In this document: in pieces, positions 34,691 through 47,074 of the stretch
Layout of the letters: each line of letters starts with the position of its first letter
Numbering within the stretch: the stretch's first letter is position 1
From: Phytoseiulus persimilis
Lineage: Eukaryota; Arthropoda; Arachnida; Mesostigmata; Phytoseiidae
Assembly (NCBI GenBank): GCA_037576195.1
Contig: CM075101.1
Span: forward strand, 15,376,001-15,440,000
Reading direction: 5' to 3'
DNA: 64,000 nucleotides
Notes under the pieces: generated by a model
The model's input: the letters and a program-made list of their open reading frames with translations, nothing else
What the model was told of the DNA's origin: nothing
The model's database searches: none
Made by a program: the position numbers and the translations under genes

Positions 34691-35439
34691 GCAATGCTTA
34701 TGTACAATGAACCATCTCTCATTTCTTTACATCCGTCGAGGATCTTCTGACGCTCTGAGATTTGTGATCAGCGATGTCGTTCGTCACGCGTGGCGTGCTT
34801 AGGTGTGAAATTCCTCTTCACTGAACGGTAGCCCGAGTCACGGTCTTCTTCCGAAGCTTACGATTTCCGAGTCTTTATGCATGTCAAATGACCGGTGTCT
34901 GCAATAGCGTTTTCAAACTTTCGGCTACATCCGCCACATCTTCTTTACGATATCCAACGCAATTTCGTCAGTTAGCAGTTGTAGTACGGATCAGAGAATA
35001 GTGGACGGAGCAATGTATGCTTTCTCTTTCACGGCAAGAGCGCGGTCATGGACACTCTTTATAAGGCGATCGCGTGATTCTCATTGACGCAATCGAATTC
35101 TTATGGTTGAGAAGTGTGTTTCGGCTGCAGAAGGAGAGGAGCTGAATGACCACGAAGAGTTTCACGCAATGTCCATCGATGAGGACTCGCGCCGCGTATG
35201 ACCGATTAAGGGATCCAGTCCAAAAAAAAAACACGATTCTCTGAACAGGCTCCAAGATACCACAGGACCTAATATGATAGTTCAGTACCCGGTCCCTTGG
35301 AGGAAGCATCCACTTCCATCGTTGTTTCATGAAAGCTCTCGTCTGGATGCTGTCCCAGGATTAAGAGTTGGATAATCCCTGATCATGATAGGAGTCTTGT
35401 TCTATCATTGAATTTTGCTATTCCCAACCTTGCATGTCG
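34691..35439. other. PHGDH downstream flank, source of a segmental duplication
   Basis: No gene. From about 34740 to 35290 it is clearly similar to 42380-42950 (shared words include GAGCTGAATGACCA and CGTGTGACCGAT/CGTATGACCGAT), so it was part of the copied block. It includes a 10-A run at 35221-35230. Confidence 0.6.
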
Positions 35440-35800
35440 GTCGGTTTTCTAGGTTCCTTTCCTTCGCTGGGTCGGAGACTTCCGAAGAGACAATCTTCTA
35501 TGGAATGGGCGTCGTCGCCTTCGAGGATAACATGCTCAGCGTCTCTCTCGTACACTCCGCATCCCTGGCAGGTCCAGCTCTGTTGCCGAACGGAATACAT
35601 CCAGGGGGCTCCAGTACGTACCGCTTCTGATCTGGGTGGGTTCGGAATAGCATTTCCTCAACGAGTTTCGTCGAAGTGGGATACAGCGGCTTTGTCGTCT
35701 AGGATAACGGCCCCTCCTTGGAAAATGGAGTGAATGAGCTGAAAGGTTGGCTCAGACACCCCGACGCGGCTTAGACTTTCGAAAATCAGGGCCGTCGTCG
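35440..35800 (-). mobile_element. non-LTR retrotransposon relic
   Basis: On the minus strand a frame reads ESLSRVGVSEPTFQLIHSIFQGG, resembling the reverse-transcriptase segment after motif A. In another frame QSWTCQGCGVYERDAEHVI resembles the C-terminal Cys-x-x-Cys...His zinc-binding tail. The middle of the reverse transcriptase is deleted. Confidence 0.6.
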
Positions 35801-36988
35801 GAAAAAGGCCTGGAGTCGATGGAGACTGTTCACAACGGGATCTTGTAGTTTTCCGAGCACCGTCTGATTCTGCTGGTTCTGAGCAGGACTGCGAGGGAAC
35901 GACATATTGATTCATCTCGCCCCCGATAGACTCCCGGAAATCGGTTTCCGATGCCGAGGTCCTCACTGCGCTCATGTGTGACTTTTTTCCCCGGTTATTC
36001 GGGCCCCCTGCGAGATGGGCCAGACTATGGCCGTTGGAACACATCGGTCCATTGTTGTGATCATGATATCAAGCTTGAAACTGTCATGACCGCCACCAAA
36101 CATGACCACAGGCTGTCCCAACGTTGGAATTCGATCTGGTGGCCCGTTACTTGAATCGTCTCGGACCCAAAAACGTAGCGAGCCTTCATGATGCCCGGGG
36201 CGGATTTGATGCCCCCCCCCCCCTCTTTCTTTGGGGTCCGAGAAGTTGAATGCGTTTGATGCACGCTGAATGTATCTTTGTATGTCCTAAAACATAAAAT
36301 ATGATCATCTGAAATGGAGATCTCCCGAGAAATGGAGACAACTTGCGCGAGCTGACCCGAATGTGAGCAACTAGATTACGTATTCTTGGAGGGTTATTTG
36401 CTTCGCTCCTGGAGTCGCGAATCTTCTATTGACTCCTCGAAGTTAAACTCATCCGTGATGGACATCTCGATAGATAGGACACCGAGGTTTGTCAACTTCG
36501 TTGGCTCGATCTCTGGTCCGAGGCAGAAACAAAATGAACTCAACGTTGCCTCTCGATCAAGAGGGAGGACGAAAATTATATGGTGGCTCGTCAATAGGGT
36601 GGAAAATCAGATGCCACGATCGGGCTTCGCCCCCACTCTGAGGATTCCGGGAAATAAATTACCTGGAAAAGCTTAGAAACCCTAATGTGATAGGCATGGA
36701 GAGGCATTCTGATGCCCCAGCGACCTGTCAATCTGCTGCCACTTTTGAGCTCGGGCTTCTAGGACCGTGGCCTTCGGTGATCCCCATGCAACCCGGTTTC
36801 CCTCGATGAGTCCGAGCGAATGTGTGGAATGACGAGGCCTCGTCAAAACCGAGCTCGGTGATTGAGTGTTCCAGGACGCAGAACGAAGCGCAAATGGATG
36901 CCGCTAGGATGGCGCCGTTTTCCATTGCTCTTTAGTATCCGAGGTGCAAGTCGAAGCTCGCACAGACCACTGATGAGTGTTCAGATCG
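35801..36988. other. unassigned stretch
   Basis: No recognised gene, RNA or transposon. There is a 10-C run near 36213. Confidence 0.35.
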
Positions 36989-37239
36989 ATGTAGCTCAGT
37001 GGTTCTCAAAGTGGTCGATATCGACCCCTAGGGGTCGACCGTCGACCCCCGGGAGGTCGATGGCCGATCTCCGGTTTACAGAGGTAATGCCGGGGTGGAT
37101 TTGACAAAACTTCTTGGCGTCCACGTATGTGGATCAAGGGGTCGACCGTCGATCCCCTGGGGACGGCAGTCCATAAACTTCAACGAAGTCGCCTAGGGGG
37201 TCGATGGGTCAGTGGAGTTTGAGAACCACTGATGTAGCT
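36989..37239. mobile_element. 235-bp hAT MITE with perfect 8-bp target duplication
   Basis: The element 36997-37231 begins CAGTGGTTCTCAAAGTGG and ends GTTTGAGAACCACTG, the classic hAT terminus. It is flanked by ATGTAGCT on both sides (36989-36996 and 37232-37239). The interior carries several GGGGTCGACCGTCGA-type palindromes. It has no coding capacity. Confidence 0.92.
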
Positions 37240-37529
37240 GATAGAAAGCGATCTCGGAGAGCTTGCACCTCGAGATCTGGCGCGGGCTGGAGTTTCGATG
37301 GTTCACTGCACCAGAGGTTTTCAACCGCTGACCCGGACTCAAACCAGTAACACGAATGACGGAGAACGTTTTGACGCGGGTAGCTTGCGGAGCTCCAGTT
37401 GTCACGATTCCCTGTTAACCTGAGGCTTCCTGCATTCTACTCGTTGCCAGAAAACTTCCAAAGGAAGGAACTCCGCGAACAGCCTTGAAGTCAATGAGGA
37501 GGCCGGAGCAGTTCTCCAGGAATGACTCG

Positions 37530-37535
37530 TTTATT
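37530..37535 (-). promoter_or_regulatory. possible poly(A) signal of the SLC23 gene
   Basis: AATAAA on the minus strand (AATAAACGAG), about 340 bp past the SLC23 stop. It is plausible by position only. Confidence 0.4.
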
Positions 37536-37765
37536 GAAGGCATCCCGTACCCTACCGTCCAGCGTTCCAATGTACGACCTAATGTAGGTTCACGAATAAC
37601 TGCCGCCCCCTGATCCATACAATGAACAGAACTCGAATTTGACACATGCTGCGCTTGAGTTTCTCGGTGGAGATGTCATATTCCTTGCTCACGATTGTTG
37701 CATTTTCAATTCCAGATTCCTCCGGAGAACGAACCACACGATGATCTGGAAGCTCCTAACAGCTC

Positions 37766-37844
37766 CAGTGTTTCCAGATGGCGACAAACCGCCGGGAGGC
37801 TGGCGACGGATGGGTCGGAATAGGTGGAAGGTTGAGAAACACTG
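37766..37844. mobile_element. 79-bp hAT-like terminal fragment pair
   Basis: Starts CAGTGTTTCC and ends GGTTGAGAAACACTG, resembling CAGTGTTTCTCAACC termini of hAT elements. Flanking 8-mers do not match. It lies in the presumed 3' UTR of the SLC23 gene. Confidence 0.45.
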
Positions 37845-37873
37845 TGTTACCCCAACAATGCAGAGAGAACTTC

Positions 37874-40800
37874 TCAGAGCTTGGTGTTGTGTCGGCTCTT
37901 GAGACTCCCCACGTTGGGCATGAAAGGCAACTTCTGGCTCCAAGCCGGGAGCCTGTCGTGGAACGGGAAGTCGTAGGTGCTCAAAAATCTAGATTCCCCT
38001 GTTTCAGACGCATGAGAGCTATCCCAAGCGACCAAACCTCGTTCCTCAGCAGTTCCTGAAATTCAAGAGTTTTTGATTGCCATCTCGACCTTCGATCGAC
38101 GGGATTACGTCTGAGGATGAATTCCTTGCTGCGGTGAGAGGAGTTGAGTTCTGGATATACTGACCGGGGACAGTATTGTCGAGTAAAATGCCCAGGAAGC
38201 CGCCCACAAACATCGACGTACTCAGGAGGACGCGGATCACTTGCGTAATGAGTGGGCTGAATTCTGGAAGTCATTGAGGCAACGTTAATAAACTCGAGGA
38301 TCCGCAAGCCGACTATCCGTACCTTCCTCGCATCGGAAAATTCACGTGTTGGTGCCTTAATCAGAAAGGCTCACCTATTTTCAGTGCGTCTGGATGCGAG
38401 GACACCCAGCCCGGAACGCACAGTCCGAGGAACATGGACGACCCGAGGACGAAGAGATTCCTCGAGGAATTCAGATCGACGTGCTGCAGATTGGAGATTC
38501 CTACGGCAGTCACCATAGAGAACATCACGATGAAAACTCCACCGATGATTGGCTCGGGAATCGTCACGAAAAGTGCGCCGACCTTTGAATCACAAGCAAC
38601 GAGTTACATCATCTCCGTGTGCAGCTGTAGACGTGTTAACAGCGATTCAACGATTCAATGCCAGAACCCACTTTCCCGAGACTTCCCAAGACGAGCATCA
38701 TAAGGGCGCCGACTTGAATGACCCTACGAGAGGCAACTTTTGTGATTCCTATAGCTCCGATGTTTTCGCTGGAAGGTGACAGAAGGGATCATGAGGCAGT
38801 TTTACAGAGATAAGAGACGATTGGCGCACAACGTAAACCCTCCATGCGCCGGAGGCAAACGTCGGAGCATGTCCTCATGGAATGCCATGGAGGGCGCCGA
38901 CCTGGACAAACGGAGTGGAGTCGGTCACCATGAGAGCTCAATCAGGAAGATCGCGAAGACCAACGGGAGGATGCACGGAGCGAATCCTTCTCGACGAGAA
39001 TCAGGTTTTGCTAGTTTTCCGACTTCCGAGTGCTCCGAGAGTTCACGCTCCTCTTTTCTTCTCAGAACGCAGCTCACTCGGATAGTGATTGAATAGACGC
39101 GACTGATAATCTGACTAGAGCATGAATCACCTTTGGACAAAATCAGAGGGATACTCTTCTGGCGCTTGGGCGATGCGAAAGGACCTGGAGTAGCCACCAA
39201 CGCTCGCGCTACGCTCAATGAGTTCCGTTTCGTGAGCGCCTTCGGGAGAGAAGAGAAGGTCTAACAGTCTGAAGGGCCTTTCAAACAAAAATTGAAGCTA
39301 CGAAATACGTCCCTGATGTGAAGCTACGGAAATTTCTGAAACCATGATTCATGAAGCGAAACTTTTCACAGCGATTCCCCGTATTTCCGTGATTGGTTTC
39401 AAAAACTAGAAGCTCTGAGGAGTACTATGGGGAAAACTTTGCTTCAACCCTTTTCTCCTCGTTTTCGGACCGGCGTTGTCCGCCTCCGGCTGTTAAAGGT
39501 AGCCACAAACAGTTTGAGACGCCGTAGATTGAACTCCGCTCTTGGCTCACATCTCGAGAGGCTCGGGGCGCACTGCCTTTATCGTTTTGATTCTCACAGG
39601 CCCTGCCCTAACGAAGCCTTAACGAAGCCGGTGCTTCGGCGACTCCAATATCTGCAGAACACGCCTTCGTGGAACTCAAGAGTCAAACCAGGATCTCTGG
39701 GCGTAACGAATGCGTATGCAGGAATATGAGGGGATCTCTGACTGACCTGAAAGATGTGAGGCCGCATCCAGCTCCGAAAACCGCAGCAATGATGGAGCCG
39801 ATTCCTTCCGCGGCGATGCCCCGATTCACCGCGTGAAGTGGCGGTGGTGGAGCAGATGAGAGCCTTGCGCAGGCATGGTAGTCGCCCACGGACTCCACGA
39901 TCGAGACTACGACCCCGGCGAGGACGCCCACGATGGCGCCGAACGTGAACGTGGGCATGCCCCATTGAACTACAAAACGAACATTCACGAGTGAGACGCT
40001 TGGCACGAACGTGACTAAGAAAACACACCAATCGTAGGATCTTACATGGGTAGGGAACTCGAAACCACGAAGCTGCTCGCAGAAGTCCAATCTTATGATC
40101 GGTTCTGAGCGGGTTCCCTGGATCGGCTGAACCCGAGACGGTCAGGAGCCAGCAGACGAACCACATCAGGCTGATTGCCATCACGACCTGGAATGCAGCG
40201 AGTTTGATATTCAGAGGTCGTGAAAGATCATTCCAACCGCCCTCATCCCACTCATGCTATGAACCGAGAAGTTGACACGACTCACAGGGAAAACTTTGAA
40301 AATTTCGAAACGTTTATTGGATCCGTCTTTTGATCTCGTCATCGGGATAGGGACGGCGATATCGCGAAGGTACTGGGAAAAAAGGGCCACCAGTATGAGG
40401 GTTCTGAAACCAATTAGTGCGGATCGAGCCGCGATCAATACAGTGCTGATGAGAACTCATTGATAATTTGTCAGAACATCGAAGAATGTTGGGATCTCGG
40501 CGATGGCAGAAGTAGGCTGGCCAGTGTCTCCACGATGGAACTGGTTCTCGAATGAACTCACGCTATAGCGATGGGCCAGTTGCTCTGGGCATGCTCCGCG
40601 GCAACTGGATAGAGAGAGAGCCCGATCAGGGCAATCGTCGGCGTGATGGCGAGCGGAGTTATGAATCGCAACAGGAAACCAACAACACCCGCGATTCCGG
40701 CGAAGAACTCGAGAGTTGAAGCAGCGATGATGGCGCCTTGAATCTGAACCAAGAAACGAGTCGGAGAAGGAGTGCACTTGAGAAGGAGTTTCCATTGGAG

Positions 40801-41868
40801 TTGGAGTAAAGAACGAACCGAGTTTGCTCACCTCTCGCATTCGCGGCATCCAGAGGTCGTCAGCTTCTGCAGTTGTCAGGTTGGCGATAACTTCCAGTTC
40901 GGGGCATTCCCACTGTGGCAGCGACATTATTGCTATGATCGGAACCAGGAACGTGAACGTCGAGCCTTGTACGATCGGTAAGCTGAGAGACGCGATAAAG
41001 TCGGACGAACGGAAAATTTTCAGGGTGCTCTTAACGTGTATGATTTCTCCGGAGCTGGAGCTCCCCAAATCGGGTTGGAACTCAAAGCGACCTACCGAAC
41101 CCCGAACGTTGCCTGTACGAGCGTCCCGATCCCGGACACGAAGAAGATTGTTGAGACCAGGGTACCTCGCGCTGGATGAGACTCGGGCATGCAGAGTTTT
41201 GGAGCAACGATGAATGGATAAGATATAACCCCGCCCATCATGGTCAAGTAGTGCTGCAAGGTACTTTTTGAGCCGATGGAGACGCCTCGGATCAACGAGT
41301 CAATCCGGTAGCAATATAGCTCACCTGGAATCCAAGCGCCATGCAGAGGTACCAAGGAGGTACATCGTCCACTTTGTATACGATGTCCGTTCTCAAATCG
41401 AGTTGCGGAGACGCCGAGCTCTTCAGTTTAGGCAATGTATCCAATCGAATCTGTGGATGGAACTGAGATTCTTCATCTTGGTAGGCATCCAGACCAACGC
41501 CCGATCTAGCGCATTCAACATGTTCAGATCGCCGTGGATCGGTCCTGAAAGTCCAATTCGACCTCAGTCTGCCTTAGCGCTAACCTCCGTGAGTTCGGAA
41601 TCATCGATGATGTGCCGGTGCTTCTCAAGCTGCAAAACGAGATCGCTCCTTGATTTGAGTGTCTCCCATCCGGACTGTATTGATTCCAAGTATCCGCGAG
41701 AATTGAGAAATTCGGTGGGAGATCCAAACGTAGCATCTACAAGAGGATAGCTCGAGCTGCTCGATTTGAAAGAAAAACGACACTTACCCCGTGGAGCTCG
41801 TTGTTGTTTGGGTCCTCGGCATCGGGCGAGGCTGGAGGCTCCTGTTCAAATCGGGAATATCTTTGAGT
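37874..41868 (-). CDS. SLC23 family nucleobase/ascorbate transporter, 13 exons, first exon missing
   Basis: Sodium- or proton-coupled permease of the NAT/SLC23 family at the plasma membrane. Exons on the minus strand: 41868-41788, 41629-41585, 41450-41325, 41253-41096, 40982-40832, 40743-40562, 40445-40286, 40187-40046, 39969-39747, 38768-38672, 38582-38375, 38239-38165, 38055-37874. Every junction keeps phase; 609 residues are modelled (human SLC23A1 598). Visible family marks: [52 protein letters not shown], and the NAT signature [10 protein letters not shown] near residue 424, followed by [11 protein letters not shown] and [16 protein letters not shown]. The signature starts with Glu, as in many nucleobase carriers, whereas vertebrate ascorbate carriers have Pro. 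The start codon exon was not found upstream of 41868, where the PHGDH-derived segment lies. Confidence 0.92.
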
Positions 41869-42069
41869 CTATCGCGTGTTACAGCTGCCCTGTTCTGCTT
41901 CCATACTCAATATCAGCCGGTTCTCGACATCGCGAGCCATCCATATGAAGAAACGGAGGAAATGGACGCCGTAGAAGCTCCGAAAGTCGGGCACCGGGGG
42001 GTTCGACTTGACATCGATGGGCGGGACGTCACTCGATAGTTTTCCTTCCGTGTGTCGGCTCTGTTTACG

Positions 42070-42950
42070 GGACAGTCGCAGGCCCCCGAAAACCGACGCT
42101 CCGACGGATCATCCATCGATCCAGGCGAGATTGCCGCAGCTCGTCTCCCACTTCCATCGTGGCGAATATTTGCGCCGAGTAGCTAATCAAGCCAATCAAT
42201 CTGCGGCGACCGTGGGTCTCCCTCCGTCACTCGGCAAGGACGCGAATTCCATCAACTCCGACAGTCCCGCTGAAAATCTCAATGTGGAAGACGTCTTCAA
42301 CAACGCGAGCTCTCCCCGCGCTGGCTCTACAGGGAGCGTCAAGGAGAAAGCGAGAGGCGACGATCATCTTCTGTTCATCGGAGCTCTGTGATCAGGAATG
42401 CCGCTCGTCACGCGACACTCAAAGTTATTAGTTGAGAAACTTGTCTTCACGGAAAGGTCGCCTGAATGAAGCTCTCGGTTCGAAGCTAACGATTTCCGCG
42501 TTTCACGTGATGTCAAATGATGGCGTCCCACAGCTTTCAGGAACGTCCGCCAACTCAGAATTTTCTTTTCCTCAGAATATTTTTCGCTGTTCTTGCCTGA
42601 TCGCCGTTATTGCATAAGCTCAGAGAGAAGTGAACAGAGCAATCCATGCTCTCTCTTCCAAAAGCTCGGCTCCCAAACTCGCGCTCCAGAAATTCACGTC
42701 AAGAGCATAGTCATCATTTCTCTTTTAAATCGCTCGCGGGCAGTTCAATGACGTAATCCGATTCTTGCCGTGAAGAAGGTGCTTTGACAGTGTGCGGAGC
42801 AGAGCTGAATGACCATGATGAATTCCGCGCAATATTTACAGGTGACAGTTTGTGCTGCGTGTGACCGATGAAGGAATCGATTGTCAAAACACACGATACT
42901 ATGAACAGACTTGTCAATGCCCTGACGTTCCAGTACGCCAAGAGCCATAA
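42070..42950 (+). pseudogene. decayed partial duplicate of PHGDH 3' end and flank
   Basis: From 42070 the sequence matches PHGDH from 33936: QSQAPENR is conserved, then a frameshift occurs, then a 70-codon segment is colinear (QSAATVGLPPSLGKDANS against RSAATVGLLQSLGENANF, ending ARGDD). About 490 bp corresponding to 34253-34740 (the C-terminal CDS and poly(A) signal) is missing. After that, similarity resumes with the PHGDH downstream flank to about 35290. It has the same orientation as PHGDH, about 8 kb away. Only a fragment of the protein could be made, so it is non-functional. Confidence 0.88.
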
Positions 42951-42959
42951 CCGACTGCA

Positions 42960-45900
42960 CCTCTCCTGTCGTCGATTGGAGGAGAAAGACCCGAATCACG
43001 ACCATGTTCACACGTTTCGCCGCTTGTGAAGTTTGGGGGGAATTGAGTTTCTCGCGGATGAGAATCGCGCTGTCCGTTTTCCGGAAGTAATCTCCTCTCT
43101 CAATGAGATTCGAAACTTCGGAAAGAGTTCACTCCTCCAGCTAACTTCCGCGTATCCGTGCTACACCCACGTCCGTGTTACGCAGACATCAAATATGCGG
43201 TGAGTCATGAGTCAGACGAAGATGCAGCGCTTTCTCGTGTTTGTCAAGCAGTGGTTCGGGGAGCGATATTGATCGTCTCACTTGCGTGATCGTTTCTAGA
43301 GATCGTCAGCTCCCCGAGATTCCTGGGTCAGGCCGGCAAAGGAAGGGGGGAGGTGGCTTTTCCTAAGCTGCCGAACGTTGGTATGAAGGAGACTCTGGGT
43401 CAAATCTGTCTTACCTGAATATTAAGAGCCGGATTGTCCATGCCGTGGCCGGTCGATCTTGACCGAATTCCAACGAGAACTTCTGGAAAACGGTTTTCGT
43501 CATTGATTGTTGTCGATGCAGCGTCGGTCACGCCTTTGTAAGCTCGGACATTCAGAATCACCCATGATACTCTATAAAGTGGAGCTTTGCGGCTACGCGG
43601 TGCCATATTCGAGGTTCGATTCAGTATTTGGTAGTTGCCAGAGTTTGCCCAATTATGATATCAGCCAATGCTCAGATTCTTTTGAATTCCTCGAGGAGAT
43701 GCTTCCGAAACTAGAAGACATCTCCCGTGGTGAAACTCTCACAAGAGCTTCAACAGTCGACAGACAAGTTTTGAGGAACAGTGATCGCTCGGAGGATGGA
43801 TGGACTGCTGGCACTTGAGGTTCGTTGTCGAAACCATCCGTCTCGGATTTTCTCATTCCGATAAAATAGGGTTTTCGGATTGGCCGAAAATATTCGACGA
43901 CGACAGCTTCGCGCAGTGAGAGGATCTAACCCTCTGTAACACCGTCGAACGGAATACCAGCCGTTGTGCTAGCCGCCACCAAGGTCACATGAAAAGCATT
44001 TTCGCCAAGCCCTTGATTACTTACATTGGGCGAAACGCGCCTTGAACTCGAAAACAGTGACGTTCGATGCAGCAACAAGAACGTCTATCTCTTCAGGTAG
44101 CTGATTGCCGTATCGGGGCGGCCGGTTCTCGTTTCTGATCCTTGGCAGGGGACACAAAAGAAGCTTTTCGTGCGCCCGAGATCGGGGAGTGAATCTCGAC
44201 AGACGGTGGCTGCCGCGGCGGAGTCCTCACGTTTGCTGCCTACTGACACAGGGGAGCCTTATGCATGCGAGTGTGAACTACGCTCTCCCTCGATTGTCAT
44301 TCGGTCGTAAAATCAGCGAAGAACGAGGAATTTCTCGTATCCCGGAGATGATCATTGTTCATAATGGAAATGACGCGGCGTGTGTCGACGCAGCGATGAC
44401 ACAACCGACGTCCTGTACTGAGGACTCACAGCCGGCTGAGATGGATCCGAGGAGTAAGCCGGCACGGAGTTTGAGTCGGGGCAAGTGCCCCGCATGTCGG
44501 GAAACCGTTCCTCCAGATCGAAAAATGATTTACGTTCCCATATCGGGTCGAACCGGAGCTCTTGAGGCTCGAAAAAAATATTTTCGGGGACGTAAAGAAG
44601 AATGGGCCGAGTGTTCCGAACGGTCTGCACGACGCGTGCGAAGATTCGCTGGCCCTCGGAAAACGGTTCCCATGGTGCACATTCTCCCTGGGTGATAACC
44701 GCATTGGATCTCACTGGTCTCGTATCAAGGCTTTGACGGCGAGGGAGGAGTCAAAGGAATGTAGACAGGAAAAAAATCGCCCCGGAGCTCGGGTCTAGAC
44801 TACGGCGCGCGATGCCCTCCAGCGCTACATTCGATTAGGAGCTGGCTTACTGAACTTTTTTCCCGGGGAAGCCGCAGATGGAGCTAGGCCCGAAGGCTCC
44901 GTTCAGTCGTTGGAAAGAACATCCGAAGCCGGTCACAAATCATTCACGAACCTCGATCTTGTTGTCGCTTCTGCTGGGCTAGAGCAGACCCGGAACATCC
45001 GATAACTTTTATCCAGAATCACGGCTTCGGTTCCCCGGTCTGTTGAGCACTATGTAGACACTGGTTAGTCACTCCGCCGAGATTGAATGGATGGCAGATA
45101 CAATGGCGCTCCACCAAGACATTCAGTTATTCACGATGACAGAAGTCTATTGAGCACAAACACTACTGAATTCGGTTCGCGCGCAAGCCTGATGGAAAGC
45201 GGATGTGAGAGGAGGAAGGGAGCGATGGGGAAGCGCAGCTCGAGCTGGACAGTGTAGCGTGATTGCGCGAAGCGTTTCGATCACGAATCGGTTCTTGAGG
45301 AACATCGAATCCGACGTAGCAATTGTTCGTTTCCCACGAGTCATTTGATTCTTACGGCTTTTTGTGACGCTCAGCTCACGCAAGTGAATCCATGCCTATC
45401 CACAGTGATCAATAACTTCATCTTCCTTCATTCATACTTATCCTCTCCCATCATCATCACGCCTATCAAATCTATCGATTTTTCAGGTGTTATGTCGTCA
45501 TTATTTCCCAATCTATCAAACTGGTACTCTTCAGCGCGAGAATACTAACGTCATTTTTTTGCCCACCGCTGAGTCATAAAATTCTCGCAGCACATCAAGC
45601 GCCAGGCCTTTCTGGCTTCATAGCGTTCCGAACACCCTACGGGGAGCCTACTTCCTCGCGCCATCTCAAGCGATCGGCTGAATTATTGCGCGTGCTTCGC
45701 TCTTCTTCAATTGGGAGCCGATGTCAGATACGCTCCAAAGAGAGGCAGACAATCAGTTGAGGACAGTCGGCCAGGTCCAAGTTCTGTTCAACTTTCTTCC
45801 GGAACGTGACAAACTATTATCGCATCCCAGGAGTGCGCGCCGAGCGCTGAGTATCGACCTGAGGAGTGGAGGGATCTCGCAGATGACTCTGTTGAAGGAT

Positions 45901-46537
45901 AGGATCGCGCCGCGACTGATTGAGCATCTTAGCTCTCGACGGAGGCGTTCCAGGGAGGAGTTCCGAGCGAGTTTTTGGAGTACCGTCGATGGCTAGCCGG
46001 CAGATCGGGAGACGTGAAGACCGACCGGTGTATCCTCCACGATCTGGGTATTTTCATCTTCAGTCCACATCAGGGAGAAAACCCAGAAGCTTGAGTCAAA
46101 AGCACGCCTGAAATGCTTTAAGGCCGAACCTGGAGAGCCGGATCTCGGACCCGGTTCCGGCAGCAGCGCTGAAGTTGTGGACTCACGTCGCACTTAGCGT
46201 CTGACATACACCATTGCGAGCTCGTGGAAGTTTGCATAGCGGCCGGGCCTCTCCCTTGAGTTCATGGCCGACTTGACCGGCAGCTACACTGACTCGGGTG
46301 GAACTGGGTTTACGGGTGGAGCCTCAGCCTCGGAACCGGGTTCCTGAGGACCGGGTATTCGCGACCCCTACTCTCGATCGGGAATTGCGATCTCACCCTA
46401 CGCGATCCTCCAGTGCCTTTGAAGCCCAGAACAATATTTCCTCCTTCCATTTGAGTCCACCGGAAGGAAGAACCCAGTTGATGGGAGTAGACCATGAGCA
46501 ACGAACAATCGACAATTTGTGACCACGGCTCTCAAAT
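42960..46537. other. unassigned stretch between SLC23 flank and VPS18
   Basis: The longest plus-strand frame (44105-44695, 196 codons) has one CPACRETVPPDRK segment but no recognised family. No RNA gene or complete transposon was seen. The SLC23 promoter and first exon may be within the first part. Confidence 0.35.
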
Positions 46538-46543
46538 TTTATT
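46538..46543 (-). promoter_or_regulatory. possible poly(A) signal of VPS18
   Basis: AATAAA on the minus strand (AATAAAATTTGAG), about 540 bp past the last firmly placed VPS18 exon. Confidence 0.4.
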
Positions 46544-46916
46544 CCCATCAAAATCGTTACTGGAAATATCATCATAAACTTTTCTTTGAGGAATTGCAAC
46601 GAGAGCTAAGTTCGACTAGAAATCCCTCCCACGGTTTCGTGAAGCGGACGAACCAATTATCGGAGTCGAAAACTCTGTCATTTCTCCCTTGTATCACTTC
46701 TTCAGCTTCCATACTGATTACGCATTTCCGAGGGCGGCCATTCGAGGAACCCGGTCATCGAAAAAGGCTCAGGGTTTCGCGAGTTCAACGCGGCATTCTC
46801 TCAAACCCATTGACGACGAATTCTCTCATATTCATCTTTCGCGAAGAAAGGGACGCTGATCGCTCTGGGAAGGACAAAAAAGAGACATCATCAGACGACA
46901 GGTTCTGAACTATTTT

Positions 46917-47004
46917 TCAAAATTTCGATCCTGTAGGGCAAGGGTCTTCGTCCTGTGTTCCGACCATTGATTTGACATGCAACGGTGGGTGAAAAATGGA
47001 TCTC
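46917..47004 (-). other. candidate final exon of VPS18
   Basis: If exon 22 is spliced at 47079, an acceptor in the CTCGAG near 47005 would continue as SIFHPPLHVKSMVG and end at a TGA at 46917. Animal VPS18 proteins usually continue after GELM with a short Ser-Ile-x-x-Pro tail, which this loosely fits. The match is weak. Confidence 0.3.
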
Positions 47005-47074
47005 GAGTCGGAGGGCTCGGACCCTCGGATATCCGCTCCATTAGCACGCTTGAGGTGTTTGAAGAGTTTGATAC

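Noticed and set aside
43900..43990. Possible tRNA-like hairpin
   Set aside because: No complete cloverleaf, T-arm or acceptor stem pairing.
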